Assembly: GCA_002633005.1 (NCBI GenBank)
Contig: NMRA01000215.1
Span: 350,852-414,851 of the forward strand
From: Phoronis australis
Lineage: Eukaryota > Phoronida > Phoronidae
Direction: 5' to 3'
DNA: 64,000 nucleotides
Part shown: piece by piece, positions 1 to 38,390 of the stretch
Position numbering within the stretch: position 1 is the first letter of the stretch
How the letters are laid out: the number at the start of each line of letters is the position of its first letter
Notes under the pieces: model-generated
The model's input: the letters and a program-made list of their open reading frames with translations, nothing else
Database searches by the model: none
What the model was told of the DNA's origin: nothing
Translations under genes and position numbers: made by a program

Positions 1-1814
1 GACTGTAATCAGCTGATCATATCCGCATGAGCGAAGTCAATTATCCTCGCTCGTGACTCGATGAATAGAGCAGCTTGGCGGCATCCCTTTGAGCATGAGC
101 CGAGCGCGTCTCAGCCAAGGTGGATAAATACGGTCTAGTTCAATTTTCCATACCCCGCCGTTTACCTTAAACACCGGGGTTAGAACCAATTTTATTTAGT
201 GGGAATGTTCATAGCATGTGAAACAAATCTACTTCCTAATCACATAATCCTAGGCTTCGGATTTAATTCCTATTTGACTACAGATCTTGTAGAGACAACT
301 GGCTTCTACAGCAAAGAAATATGAACACAAATTTCTGAAAACAAGCAACAAAGATGTTTCTCTGAAGTATTTTATCTTTTCTGGATAATGATTCAAGACT
401 ATTATGTTCCAACTTCCAAGGCTTCAGCAGTGTCACTGTGGTGAGGTGAACTCTCAACTAAAAGGTCATGGGTTCAACTCAGCAGTGTCACTGTGGTAAG
501 GTGAACTCTCATCTAAAAGGTCATGGGTTCAACACCTGACTGCTACAGTCATGTGATTGTGACCTTGATCAAGGTACTTAAAGTGAATATTAAGCCGTGT
601 TTAGTTTTGATTCAGACCACATGCCCCTATAAAATTGGTCGACTTGTTCCTTATTCAAATGAGATTTCTGGACTGTTAAGAACTGATTGATTGTTTGTTA
701 TTCCTCGAGACCATCCTTGATGAATAAAATATAAAATGACACGCCGTGTCAAGCCATCAACATGAAGAGAGTGGTCACAAGTAATAACAAACTCAGTTCT
801 TTTTAAGCCCTTACGTTGTCCCAAATTTGAATAAGGAACAATTTGAGACCATGTGGACTAATATAAATAATCGTGTCTTGATGATGAAAAGTGGCTTGAT
901 AGCCACTATGGTCTGCATTGCTAGAGTCAACTAGGTTATCAGCCACAGCTACGGCTAGGTAATAACCTGCGATGGAGTTGTATCCATACAAGGGAAGCTA
1001 AAAAAACTCTCATCTGCTGGCACTATAGATACTGAGGATAGCAATCGTTCCAAATGAGCCTAATTGTTCATTAAGGTTAACTTATCGGACAGTTTGATGT
1101 AGCTCTTCAGTCATCTCGTTGCTTAAATAATGCATCTAAAAAGATGCCAAGCACACAATAGGGAGCAACAATTTCGATTTCAAGAAGAACATTATCGCAA
1201 AGCAAAATGTATCAAACTTATTGTCCAATTGTGTAAGAGACTGAAACTTCGCAATGGCGGGGCTACCACATACAAAATGCACAAGTCCAAGTCAGTGTAA
1301 TACGACATGAAGTGTAAAAATGATGTTATTTCTGACAAGTGCTTATGGTTGTCACAAACGCCACACTACGTCTCCACTGTATCAGGAAGATTATGCCATC
1401 ATCCTGGCCAGAGACCACCAATATTTACTTGACACTTGACAAAATTGACCAGTCACGTCACATGGATTCGGAAAAGTTACAGACACCATGATATGCGATT
1501 CGTCAGTTATGAGTTTCGAGTAAAATTTGGAGGTCACAAACCCCAATCAAGGCAAGAGTTGTGTTTTTGTGTTTCAAATATCAAGCTACACTGCTGCATA
1601 GACCCGACACACAGCACATGACAAAAAAGTAATCGGACAAAATTACATTTTCCCTTTGAGAACTGTACACCGCTGGAGAGTTACGTAAACTTAACTCTTG
1701 GCCGTCACAGTGAGTATTCCGTCTACGCTCAGTCACTGAGATGAGTAATGTGGGGTGCCATTCAGTCCACTTATGTTTGGCGGGCACTTGACTCAAATTT
1801 GGCCATTCACCTAC
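1..1814. other. EDRF1 intron 4 or beyond, no exon recognised
   Basis: This stretch lies downstream of EDRF1 exon 4 in the minus-strand direction. Apart from a SINE-like repeat near 420-600 I see no exon with both splice sites and family similarity. The next EDRF1 exon is probably off the left edge. Confidence 0.5.
420..600 (+). repeat. tRNA-derived SINE-like repeat with duplicated head
   Basis: A 55-bp unit starting at 426 is repeated at 481 with few changes. Each copy ends in GGGTTCAAC, which resembles the B box of a tRNA-type polymerase III promoter. Downstream, at about 563-582, is a CCTTGATCAAGGTACTTAA motif of a kind common in the bodies of animal tRNA-derived SINEs. I read this as a SINE whose tRNA-like head was tandemly duplicated. 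No poly-A or simple-repeat tail was delimited, so the right border is approximate. Confidence 0.5.
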
Positions 1815-1960
1815 CTGTAGTAGAGAAACTTTGACAACATGTTTCTGTTCTGCAATAAGTCTCGGCTCCTATTCTTCCGTTCCACGCATGCTTTCTCTTT
1901 GTCTGTCATGTTCTGCATCACCGTCTCGTAGAAAAACTTGCGCAGCCATTCCCACTCATC
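1815..1960 (-). CDS. EDRF1: EDRF1 exon 4
   Basis: A 146-bp exon from GATGAGTGG after ATCACAG to CTACTACAG before GTAGGT. It encodes DEWEWLRKFFYETVM and NMLSKFLYY, matching the WLK/EFY and LSKFLYY blocks of the family. The acceptor lacks a clear pyrimidine tract, but a CTACTAAT branch-point-like motif lies about 20 nt upstream. Confidence 0.85.
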
Positions 1961-4900
1961 CTGTGATGACGCGGCATTAGTAGCATTCCAATGGATTTTA
2001 GAATCTCAGAAATTTTGCAGAAATCTTTTAACCGGACTATTTCCATTGATTTGCCATGTCCTCAAACGTTAGCGATTCCCAAAAAGTTCTGAAGACCCTA
2101 TCTGCAGGCCTTGAAAATCCCCTTGTCAGACATCTGTGAGACTGATAACATCTGATTCTGTTTTGAATAAATAATTACCAAAACATAAGCTACCTGCTAT
2201 TGGTCTAGACCAGTTTGGCTTGGAATTTTGATCAAGTAAAAAAACGTAAACTCATGAACATATTCTACCTAAATTAATCATTGCAAAATTTAATGAAACA
2301 CAGATTCCCATCAAATTTGAGTCCCGAAGCAATAAAATTGTCCGACAAGATAATAGGATTATTCCAGACAATTTTCGGCAATACTATCTACCATCATACA
2401 AAACTAGGTTTACCCTCAAGAAGGTATGATGATGGTAAAATACTCAAGTGAATACACAGTAGAGCAACAATTTATGAAAAAGACAGCTAAATAAGGGAGC
2501 ATACAGTTTTTCGCAAATTCTATACCCAGTTAATATATAATCCTGTTTTCAGGTGTGCATTCAGCAAAGGCTAGTGGTATCAAACGTAGTGTTTGAAAGG
2601 AAATGTCATGCAATAAAACCAAAGCACTTGATTTCACTTGCTTCCACTCGCAAGTAACTAGAGTTACTGAGTGGACCCCCATTTTTTATGCTCTGTTGTC
2701 TTTGACCGATGGGACAATTTGCTCAAGGATGCTCGTTTTTTTGTCTAGCTGTCTCGTTTTGGTCAAAACTGCACAGTGAATTTTACCACAATTTCTTTTT
2801 CGTCATAACTATACTATCAGACATATAGATGCAGAAAGGAAAAATGAGACACTAAGATTGTGGAACATTTCTGAGATCATAACAATACCTTCTATATTGG
2901 GTTTTATGAGTCACTGTATAAAAAAGACAAGGAAATGAAATTTTCTAGAACACGACACGTCTAGAAAATTGAATTTCTACCACATGCAAATTTCTTCATG
3001 TGACTCTCTACCTTTAAAAATGGCGTTGTTTGTCACTTTATTCTGACTTTTCCCATCACTTTCCACTCATCTGAGACTCGTAAAATTGCAGAACCTACGG
3101 CAAAACACCCCGAAATTTTAATTGGCTTTGAAAGTTTTCATGCCAGGTACTGCCTCATGGAATGTTCTTTTGTCTTTCAGGTAATGCTCTGAATATCTAA
3201 AATTGTTTAATGCCAGCAAGGACTTTTAAGACAGAATTAATTATGCTGTGTTTTCTAAGTCATCTTCTTATTCTAATTCATAGAGCCAGTTAATCGAATA
3301 TGACAAAAATCGTCTTGCGAACAGACTTTACACACCCCAAATTTGAGGAGCAAAGTCTTTCAAGAAACGATGACTATTAATGGATCCATTTTATCCCAGT
3401 TGTTGTTCATCACTCTATCCAAGCATACAAACTAGCAATGTATCAAAAGATTTGTTATAAGTCATGGCAACACTTTTACCGGACTTTCTCATACAGTGGC
3501 TTTTAAGTAAAAATATTTACCTGCTGTTTTCTCAGTAAATGTTTGTGTATATCAAACTGATCCAGTAGAAGCGTCTTGCCAACACGGTGGACCATCATAC
3601 TGACAGGTCCCTTGTTGTAACGAATCTTCAACAACTTTTTTATATTCTGGAATATGAATGGAGAATGGATTACCAATGGAAGCAAGACTGGGTCTTATGT
3701 TTCAAATTATATCAATTAAATGATAAAATTATCACAGTTTACTGTGTACAGTAAAGTCAAAGGAAACAGCATAGATGCAGGAAGGTCTCAAGGAATAACA
3801 AACTGACAGTTATTTGAAAGCCTAGAAATCTCTTCTAATCTGTGTAAAAAACGAGTTGAAAACTATTTCATCTAAATCACAAGTTAGTTTCCTTCATGGA
3901 ATACACGTATGTAGCCACATTAGCCAATGGAATGCAGATATATACTGGCCCCTTTAAACCAATGGAATTCAGGTATATACTGGCCCCTTTAAACCAATGG
4001 AATTCAGGTATATACTAGCCCCTTTAAACCAATGAACTAAAAACTGCTGGATTTAGACATTTCTTAAAATTTTGCATTATTAAGTAATATTACTTTAACA
4101 ATATGCCCTTAGAAATGTTAACTTAAAATTGTTTTACAACTAAAAAGTCCTTACTTATTTCATCTAAAACATAACATCATACCTCTGCGTCTGTTATCAC
4201 ATCGAGATCATCCACAAGGTCTAAACAACTGTGAGCCATGTCAAAGCTAAAACAAAAGCCAGGCAAGTTGAATGGTTAAGTTTTGAAGAGAAATTCACCA
4301 ACACCTATGCGCACTTGTTATGCTCCGATTTTTTTTCTAGAGTAAGCGCTTTATTAAGAAACAAATGAAGCGTAACAGACCTTTAACAAATCGTAGTTCA
4401 AACAAAAGGACACTAACAGACATACACATTCACACATCCTAAGAGAACTAAAAATAGAAAAAGAAAGAAAAAAATTAAGGTAAATGGTGTTAGTAATGGA
4501 GCCCACCTTCTACTGAAGTCACCAGACGGATTGTTATTGTCACACAAATAGTTTTCACGTTATGGCCTGATTTAGCAGACCAAGACATTTTACTCTGTTG
4601 CTGCTATGATCTGTGAGAGGATTATGTATACGCTCCCAAATCCTTGGATCTCAGTGATGCACCATTTGTTCATATGTTTATACACAACTTTTGACACGAA
4701 CACAACACAAATCTGGGAAAACAAGAATACCTTGTGATATAAGGCATGCATGCATATATTTGGCAGTCTGTTTCATAAAAAGGGACTTAAGACTTAAGTT
4801 TAATTAGGACCTTATCAATAAGTCTGTGTATTCAGACAATTACAAATGAAACCATAGACTCTAACTCAGTGAAAGTATTCATTTTCTGAAAGTAGATAGC

Positions 4901-7864
4901 CTGTAGAATTTGATTTTTGAATTTTTACCAATATGCCATCAATTGGGACACGTGGACCTGCCTTTTAGGGCAATGTAAAATCTCCAAAACTCAGTTTGTT
5001 TTCTAAATAATCGTTTTATTTTTTTCTTATTTTTTGATAACCTTTGGGTAAAGACAGGGCTCGACATAACGAACTGCAGGTCGCACTTGCGACATGAAAT
5101 TTGGAAATTCGAGCTGAGATTTTTGCCAGCTCGTATCAAGTGCGACCTAGAATTTCCAACATATGCGAGCTGAGTTTTTACACTTCTCTTCACATACCAG
5201 GCAAATATAAAGCAACTCGTGTGAATCCAACCGTTATTTTGGTTGTTGCCAAATCAAGCTCAAAAGAACACTAACTGAGAACAGCCCTACCGATGACTAG
5301 TAACCAAGTCATGTGAACATGGGATAATGCACAATCAATCTTTGACACGTTTCACTGGCTAACATTTTCGGATACTTTGCATATTTCCGGATGTGCCAAA
5401 GAAAGTTTCGGACCACAGCATGGCACGTGATGAAATGTCACAAAACAGCGGTGTTTCTACTAATTTTTAGATGATCCAACTTGCCAAACTTTGTGGTGGA
5501 AAAACAAATTTATTTTTCACGTAAGACGTCCTTATTATCAAATATCCACGACAAAATCCCTAGTATCGCACTGTGGCACTGGTTGGTCCCGTTGTTAGCA
5601 CGCAAACAGTCCCAGCAGATGACTGTGACTTAGAAATGTGCGTCTCGTTTTTTATCGCAAAAGACAGCAAACGTGAAAGTAACAACCCTATTAATCCCCA
5701 AACGACGTTCATGTCTTTACTTTCAGCAAAGTAGTTTTTGAGTTGCCAAGAAATTCTCAAACCCTTTACTTGTTTCTGAGGCTAAGTGCACTACATACGA
5801 GTCGTCTGTCACACGTTATTGCCAGCGTAATGTGTAGGCCTATTCCAGCGATTCAAGTGCCTGAACTCACGCGGGCGTACCACTCCAAAGCTGCACATCA
5901 AAAGAGAACAGCGACAGTCCTCAATGAAAGAGTATACCAACTTGGCTCTGTTAAGCACTCGGGTGCCAATGGTTTATTTGGCAATGAACTTAATATATTC
6001 CCACCGTTTAAGAAAGACCCGATGCTTTACGATATTCCCCGGGACCAATATAGCCCAGAACTGATATTTTCCTGTTCCGATGTTCCCTCAGGTCAATTTT
6101 CCTTAAGCCTTATGATCTATGCCTATTGCAACTAAACGGGTAGATGAGAAATTGCGCGCCTACTCCCCACCTTCAGAGTGTTTCATAATAAGCGCTCACT
6201 GCTCTACTGAGCGTCCCCCCTCAACTTTTGAGAATTTTCAATTAAACCTTAAGCTCAGGCTAGCGCCCATTATAGCGCACTACAAACGACTGCACGTGGT
6301 TTGAAATTGACACGTAGCCTATAAATAGCAAGTCACTCTCATTTTACACAGCAAATTCAGTCTTCAAAGAAACGTCTTTTCTCATTATGTAAAAACCAAC
6401 CCCGCCTTTGCTTTACACCTCCAAAAGAAATTAAGATTAGTGACATGTGTGTCATTTTGTGACTGCCCTATTTTTCCCGTACATGGAAGTTATTGAGGAG
6501 CAAACTTGAATTACCTGATAGATACCGTACGAATTCGGGAATTATTTCAAGGCTTTTCATTTCATGGAAAATTGTTGAGTACCTAAACAGCATAAATCCA
6601 ATATTTTTTTGTGACTTGCACTGATTTGTACCCATGCATCCGCATACGTCATTCGGCTAGGACAACGTTTCACAGATTTTTTCGACAGGATATTTTTCAA
6701 ACGTCATGTTAAGTTGCAAAGTTTGGGCTGCGAATAAAAAATGGAGAGACTTTGCACTCAGAGTTAGTTTGGGTCTTTAATGACATTGATCACAGTCATA
6801 TAGCAGGTCAGATCTAGCAAAATCACAGATGCCTTTTCGATGAATATTTTCTCCCTTTTCACATTGCAAACTTAGATAGATACTCAAAAGCACGTTTCAG
6901 TTAGAGAGCACTGATTCAACTTTCACGTCAGCAACAGCCTTTGAATGTTGGTTGTGAAGAACAGTACCGCCCTACCTGCATGTAAGAACTCAATTTTCTA
7001 ACCTGAAATTTGTGAGTATTTAATGCTGCAGGTAAGAGCATAATGTAAACATTTTCTCAATGATCTAAAAAAGCTATTTTGGTGCGTAAAAATGGCAGAA
7101 AAATTTTGAGACCAGGCATTTATGAATGCGAGCTGAATTTTCAGTGTCGAGCCCTGAAAGACAAAACTTTAAAGACAATTCCTAACACTGTTTTGAAGGA
7201 CAGAACACAAATTATAGTTTTATGTGAATCTGATCTGCCATTTTTGATTTCTGAAGTTCCAAAGTTAATCAAATTTGGGCATTTTTCTAGAATCCTGTAT
7301 AACCTTAAATCAGAAACTTCACCTTACGCTCTACTCTTGCTTGTTTCCCAAAAATACTTCCAGTAATGTAAGTATCAATGCTCGTTGCATACATCATTTT
7401 TTATAATTGTTTCTAAACAGGGATGTGCTAACAAGTGTATAGCAAATATTCAGGAATTGTGAAGTAAGAGCATAACTAAATTTCTAACTTAGTCTTTAAA
7501 AAAAGCTCCTTTCATGAAAAGTTGCTTAGAAGTTACTTTTCACGACACATGCTCTTAGCTAAATGTCCTGTCACTCGTTCAAGGTAGAGACACGGCACAC
7601 ATACCAACACATCTGAATCTGATGACGTAAAAACAACGCCATCTACCTGGAAAACTGTGATGTTTTCTTCTCTGCCGTCGTGATGTCCTGGATGTAACGA
7701 ACAAAACTGGGGTCACCACGCAACCAGTTCTCTGGAGGATTGTTGAGGTTAGTCCGAGGGTCCAGTTTGATGTACTGAGCAGGATATTGCATGGACGCAT
7801 ACTTGACCACAGCAGTGGACTTGACACTGCGACCCTCATCCGGATCAAGTTCTCGTTCAGCCAT
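1815..7864 (-). CDS. EDRF1: EDRF1, N-terminal four coding exons (partial gene)
   Basis: Coding segments in transcript order are 7864-7647, 4246-4183, 3646-3521 and 1960-1815. All junctions have GT/AG sites and compatible phases (2, 0, 0, 2), giving about 184 residues. The family is recognised from the order of conserved blocks: STAVVKY near residue 16, NPPENWLR near 45, SSFDMAHS across the first junction, NIKKLLKIRY at 95, VHRVGKTLLLDQFDIH near 114, EWEWLRKFFYE near 138 and LSKFLYY near the end. The human protein has the same blocks in the same order at its N-terminus. The C-terminal part with tetratricopeptide-like repeats is outside the window. In vertebrates EDRF1 is linked to erythroid gene control; its role in an animal without erythrocytes is unknown. 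No frameshift or stop was seen. It is divergent from the FAM193 gene, starts 3.5 kb apart. Confidence 0.93.
1961..3520. other. EDRF1 intron 3
   Basis: No coding potential recognised. It contains an 11-bp perfect inverted repeat at 2939-2949 and 2960-2970 (AATTTTCTAGA) with a 10-nt loop, the only structured spot I noticed. Confidence 0.6.
2939..2970. repeat. short perfect inverted repeat
   Basis: Arms AATTTTCTAGA and TCTAGAAAATT flank a 10-nt spacer. It is in EDRF1 intron 3 and could form a hairpin. No flanking target duplication was seen. Confidence 0.6.
3521..3646 (-). CDS. EDRF1: EDRF1 exon 3
   Basis: A 126-bp phase-0 exon between TTCCAG and GTAAAT. It encodes NIKKLLKIRYNKGP, then SMMVHRVGKTLLLD and QFDIHKHLL, the most conserved block of the EDRF1 N-terminus. 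Confidence 0.92.
3924..4034 (+). repeat. 35-bp tandem repeat, 3.2 copies
   Basis: Units start at 3924, 3959 and 3994, with a 6-bp partial fourth copy. Each begins CCAATGGAAT and ends CCCCTTTAAA. Differences between units are few, so the expansion is fairly recent. It lies in EDRF1 intron 2, about 150 bp from exon 2. Confidence 0.9.
4183..4246 (-). CDS. EDRF1: EDRF1 exon 2
   Basis: A 64-bp exon between TTTTAG and GTATGA. It completes a serine codon from exon 1 and reads FDMAHSCLDLVDDLDVITDA, matching the family block after SSF. It is too short for an ordinary ORF scan and was found by phase and similarity. Confidence 0.88.
4247..7646. other. EDRF1 intron 1
   Basis: A 3.4-kb intron, most of it a 2.1-kb inverted-repeat DNA transposon (5055-7156). 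The rest shows no exon or known repeat that I can identify. Confidence 0.7.
5055..7156. mobile_element. non-autonomous DNA transposon, hAT5-like, 2.1 kb
   Basis: The left end is CAGGGCTCGACATAACG at 5055 and the right end, in reverse complement, is CAGGGCTCGACACTG. The terminal 12 bases CAGGGCTCGACA match exactly. Both ends are flanked by the 5-bp direct repeat AAAGA (5050-5054 and 7157-7161), which I read as the target-site duplication. Further in, both ends contain GCGAGCTGA or CGAGCTGA motifs. A CAGGG start with a 5-bp duplication suggests the hAT5 type, though the superfamily is inferred. No transposase is recognisable; the longest internal frame is 5743-6135, 130 codons of unknown nature. 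It sits in EDRF1 intron 1. Confidence 0.75.
7647..7864 (-). CDS. EDRF1: EDRF1 exon 1 (start exon)
   Basis: Translation starts at the ATG at 7864-7862 (MAERELDPDEG), with A at -3 and G at +4. An in-frame ATG at 7963 would add 33 unconserved residues with a poorer context, so I prefer 7864. The exon carries STAVVKYASM and NPPENWLRGD and ends in CCAG before GTAGAT, phase 2. Confidence 0.85.
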
Positions 7865-8094
7865 TGTCCTGAAATAGCAAGCACTTTGGTTGAAAGCGGC
7901 TATAAATCCGCATATCATCAAAGAACAAGTTTGGCAAGTCACAGCACTATCATACAAGTTCATCCAGTGTCACCTTTCCATCCAACAGACCACCATCACC
8001 AAAGAACATTCCAAACTGTCAACATGACTCATAGTCTTAACAGATCTTGACATAAGCGAGTAAACACTCAAAAATACCAGAGCAAAAGGAAAAT
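7865..8094 (-). promoter_or_regulatory. EDRF1 5' flank / probable 5' UTR
   Basis: Sequence upstream of the EDRF1 start codon. I found no clear TATA box or initiator, so this entry only marks where the 5' UTR and proximal promoter are expected. It is limited by a decayed non-LTR 3' end from about 8095. Confidence 0.3.
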
Positions 8095-8515
8095 AGTAGT
8101 AATAATAATGTGTTTATTTGTATTGAAGACCTCTGGCCCAAAGTACAATAAACAAAACAATTAATCAGGCACATTTGCACAAGCAGTCAACCCATTTAAG
8201 AGTTGTTCTCATCTTTTAAGGGCAAAATATACATATTTAACAGCAGATATATCTGGATTAGCGAGCAGGCGTATACAGGATTCTTGAGTTGGATGCCTCC
8301 ATTGAAATTCCTTCATAAAATGTGTCCTAAGTTCACAATATCCCTTGCAAACCAACAGGAAATGGTATTCATCCTCTACAAGACCATCATTGCAAGCCAT
8401 ACATAATCTATTGTAATAATCCACTTTCTCATGTCTACCCACTTCCACTTGTAGTCTGTGGTTAGAGCAACGTAAACGAGTAAACGCTTGAATAAGACTA
8501 TTGTGTTAATAACTT
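8095..8515 (-). mobile_element. non-LTR retrotransposon 3' end, fragment A
   Basis: The minus frame 8448-8209 encodes about 79 residues with the zinc-binding tail of non-LTR reverse transcriptases: CMACNDG then EDEYHFLLVCKGY, a C-x2-C...H-x4-C pattern. On the minus strand the element ends in a TTATTATTACTACTA-type simple repeat (forward 8094-8110), as CR1/L2-like 3' ends often do. Only the 3' end is present, as expected from 5' truncation. Confidence 0.75.
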
Positions 8516-8523
8516 TTTGAAAA

Positions 8524-9136
8524 TAGTAGTAGTAGTAGTAGTAATACACTTTATTCACATTAAGACAAAAAATACGACTACGGTAATACAAATTAACGGT
8601 TATGGAGATTCTGTGAAAGACACAAAGGGTCCGCTGACCACGGAGCCACCAGAGCAAAAAAAAATACAAAGTTACAGATAATCAGAATTACAAAATTAGG
8701 TGATAGGAAGGTTATTAACGATATGAGGTAAGGCATTGCGAACGGAATCTTCGGCAAATGATTTAGTAGAACGAAGAGTTTGCAAAAGATGCCGTTGCCT
8801 AGTGTAATGATCATGAATAGAACCAAGGGTTATTAAATTGAGCGTGTTAAAAAATGAAGGTAAGTAATTATGAACATATTTGTAGAAAAATTTTATAACA
8901 ATAACATACAAGCCCTTTATTTTGAGTACCTGTGTAGTCCTAAATAAAAGATCCGTGTGGACATTAAAACAACTAGAGGTAATAGTGTGAATAACCTTTT
9001 TCTGTAATTTGAATATTCTATGATGTTCACACCCATAGCAGAATGCCATAATTAAAATGAGGAAGGACAAGACCATTATACTCGTAACTTTCGTACAGAC
9101 ACAGATTTTTTTCTTGCTTTGGTCCCCACTTTTCAT
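8524..9136 (-). mobile_element. CR1-like non-LTR retrotransposon 3' end, fragment B
   Basis: The minus frame 9136-8696 encodes 146 residues resembling the region after the RT fingers in CR1/Jockey-like elements: HHRIFKLQKKVIHTITSS, then NVHTDLLFR, LYVIVIKFFYKYVHNYLPSF and HDHYTRQRHLL. A TACTACTACTACTACTACTA tail on the minus strand (forward 8524-8544) marks the 3' end. It is 5'-truncated and abuts fragment A in the same orientation, but the residues differ, so they are separate insertions. Confidence 0.75.
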
Positions 9137-10226
9137 GCACTCAAATTCGTAAATATCAGTTTAAATCTGCAATCACTTGTATTTTTGAATGACCTTGAGT
9201 GCTGCTTAATACCAATTCATGATATTCACTAAAATTCATTATTTAGCTTGGCTTTAAAAGAACAGTGACTCATCAGGTTCATTAAGACTACTGTCAAAAT
9301 AAATATTTGGACAGTATTGTACCTAGACTAATTTTAGTCAGCTAGTTAGCTGTGTACAAATGACTTTAACATCAAAACACAGCTAGTGAAAGATTTGTAA
9401 AAAAAATTGTCAATATAAGCAAAGTTTTCTTTTTATGAGGTTGAACTTTCAACGAAACTTGCATCAAAATGTTGCACATCCAGACGTTTACGTTTTTGAA
9501 ACCCGGCCTTCAAGTCTTCAAATGAGATGACACCACAGTCCACTACAATGATTTGTCATCTCAGCATTTCAAATTCTGTCGTTCTAGTATGTTGATGCAT
9601 GGAAGTGGTTTGTATTCATGAATGAATAAAGATTCCCTCACTCTATTCTCAACGTATGTTTACAACTCCTACATGCACTGTCCCTTATGAACCTTTAAAA
9701 AACACAATCTGCATGTAGAAGATGAGTTTCTTCCATCTCTAGAGTCCCGCTTGTGACATACGCATGCACCGTTTGGTTTATTTTTAGTTTAGTGATAACT
9801 TCACTGAAGCGAAATTTGCTCAGAATTTCGATTGCTAAAGAAATACTCAAAAATGTTAGCGAAGTGCAACTACTTCTGACAACATGTTATGAACCATGTG
9901 AAAAAAGGCAGTGGTTTGAAGAATACAGATCATGGTGCTCATAGCTGACGCATTTCTTTGAAGTCATGCAAAATAACCCTTTTGTTTAGAGCAGTATGAA
10001 TTTTAATGTCATTACTTTTGTGTTACATTTTGTTTTGCTCACTTCTCATATAGCTAGTTCCATAGTTAATAGTTCCAAAGCTTTGTATCAATTAACATTT
10101 GGCTCGTGTCTCATAACGATCACATGTCAGGCAGAGGAACCAGAGCTTGATAAGAAGCTGTTCCCGTGCTCCAGTCCATGCAGCCAAAAGACGGTGGCAC
10201 TGTCTAGGCAGTGCACGGGCGGCACA
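9137..10226. other. intergenic, nothing recognised
   Basis: AT-rich intergenic DNA between the divergent EDRF1 and FAM193 genes. Short frames at 9753-9944 and 9996-10232 have no family signature. Confidence 0.5.
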
Positions 10227-10233
10227 CCATAGG

Positions 10234-10737
10234 TAGGGTGAGCAAACCCAAATACAAATTTCATCAGAAACACTTGAAAAGAGTGTTAAATGACAGCTTT
10301 AGACATGCCGTTTATAAAACTTTTTGAATTTTTCAAATCGGTTCGATGGTTCTCGAGTTATTTGAATTTTAGAGCCTCAAAAATGGCCTTTTTTTCAGCA
10401 AACGGCACCNAACAGTTTGATATAAATATCATTAAAATCGGTTCAGTAACGGCCATTTAACAGCTGAAAGTTTGACCCCTACTGAAAGTCACAAGAATTT
10501 ACCGGTGAGTGAAAAATTTGTGAAGTGCTCGCTTTACTTTAATTTTTAAAAATACTCATTAATGTCCAATTTATTTGTAATGGATATCATTAGAAAGAAG
10601 AAAAATTAAATATTTTACTGGCATTCTTTTCATTTTCCACCACTTAGTATACTAATACATATGAGCTTGTGAAAATCATGAAAAATGGCAAAATTTCGCT
10701 CTTGCTGAATTTCCGCCATATTGGTTTGCTCACCCTA
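10234..10737. mobile_element. 504-bp DNA transposon with 15-bp perfect TIRs
   Basis: Left terminus TAGGGTGAGCAAACC (10234-10248) and right terminus GGTTTGCTCACCCTA (10723-10737) are perfect inverted repeats. CCATAGG flanks both sides (10227-10233 and 10738-10744), a 7-bp target-site duplication. The internal sequence encodes nothing and contains phrases such as AAATCGGTTC at two places. It is a non-autonomous element; TAGGG termini suit hAT- or P-like families, but a 7-bp duplication leaves the superfamily open. Confidence 0.85.
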
Positions 10738-10865
10738 CCATAGGGGGCTGGGGGGCTGTGGCCTCCCTACTTTTTTCAGTGATACGCTGTAGGCGGTGCA
10801 CAACAGGGGGGCTGAGGGGGCTTTAGCCCCCCACATTTTTCCGTGCTGCTCAGCCTAGGTATCGC
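10738..10865 (+). repeat. G-rich interspersed repeat fragment
   Basis: Two related phrases, GGGGGCTGGGGGGCTGTGGC and, about 70 bp later, GGGGGGCTGAGGGGGCTTTA, are each followed by a C-rich run and then an ACTTTTTT- or ACATTTTT-like tract. The left flank of the 504-bp transposon continues into this repeat, so the transposon probably inserted into it. Confidence 0.5.
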
Positions 10866-11219
10866 CGTGCGCATGTGATGCATTGCTTATACTTCGTTTC
10901 AGCTTCTGCGTCAATGACAACTATGAACACGTCTGAATCAGTGACAAAGACAAAGTTAATCAATGACAACTGTCCGAGTCCTGAAGAGCAACAAGAAATA
11001 CGAAAATACCATTCTAAAAACGATTAAAAGATCACGATACTCATTAGAAATTTATGCAAAAATCGTTTCAGAATCTGATGCATCAAATAACCACAAACCA
11101 CGGAATCACCGAGGAGGCCACGAGTCTTTCTGATTTCAATGCATACCAATGATCATGAGAAAATTAGTACCTATTTTCAACGAAAGGTACCATTGACAGG
11201 CAAAATGACGTCACTCACA

Positions 11220-11290
11220 TTGAATTGTGGGATATTCCGCTACGCCATATTGGATTTTGGTTATTTCTGTAGTGGGTTGAAAGTGTATTA
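11220..11290 (+). promoter_or_regulatory. candidate FAM193 core promoter with YY1-like site
   Basis: CGCCATATTGGATTTTGG at 11243-11260 resembles the YY1 consensus and lies about 120 bp upstream of the ATG. YY1-like sites at this distance are common in TATA-less housekeeping promoters. No TATA box was seen. Confidence 0.35.
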
Positions 11291-11370
11291 AAATTTCCAG
11301 TATCGCATACATGAGTGAGTGACGAGGATTAATAGAAGAAGAACTTTTCTTTTAACCATTGAATTTAGTG

Positions 11371-38390
<27,020 letters not shown>

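Noticed and set aside
7865-7963. Upstream in-frame ATG extension of EDRF1 to 7963
   Set aside because: The extra 33 residues are Cys/Phe-rich and unlike the family N-terminus, and the ATG at 7864 has the better context.
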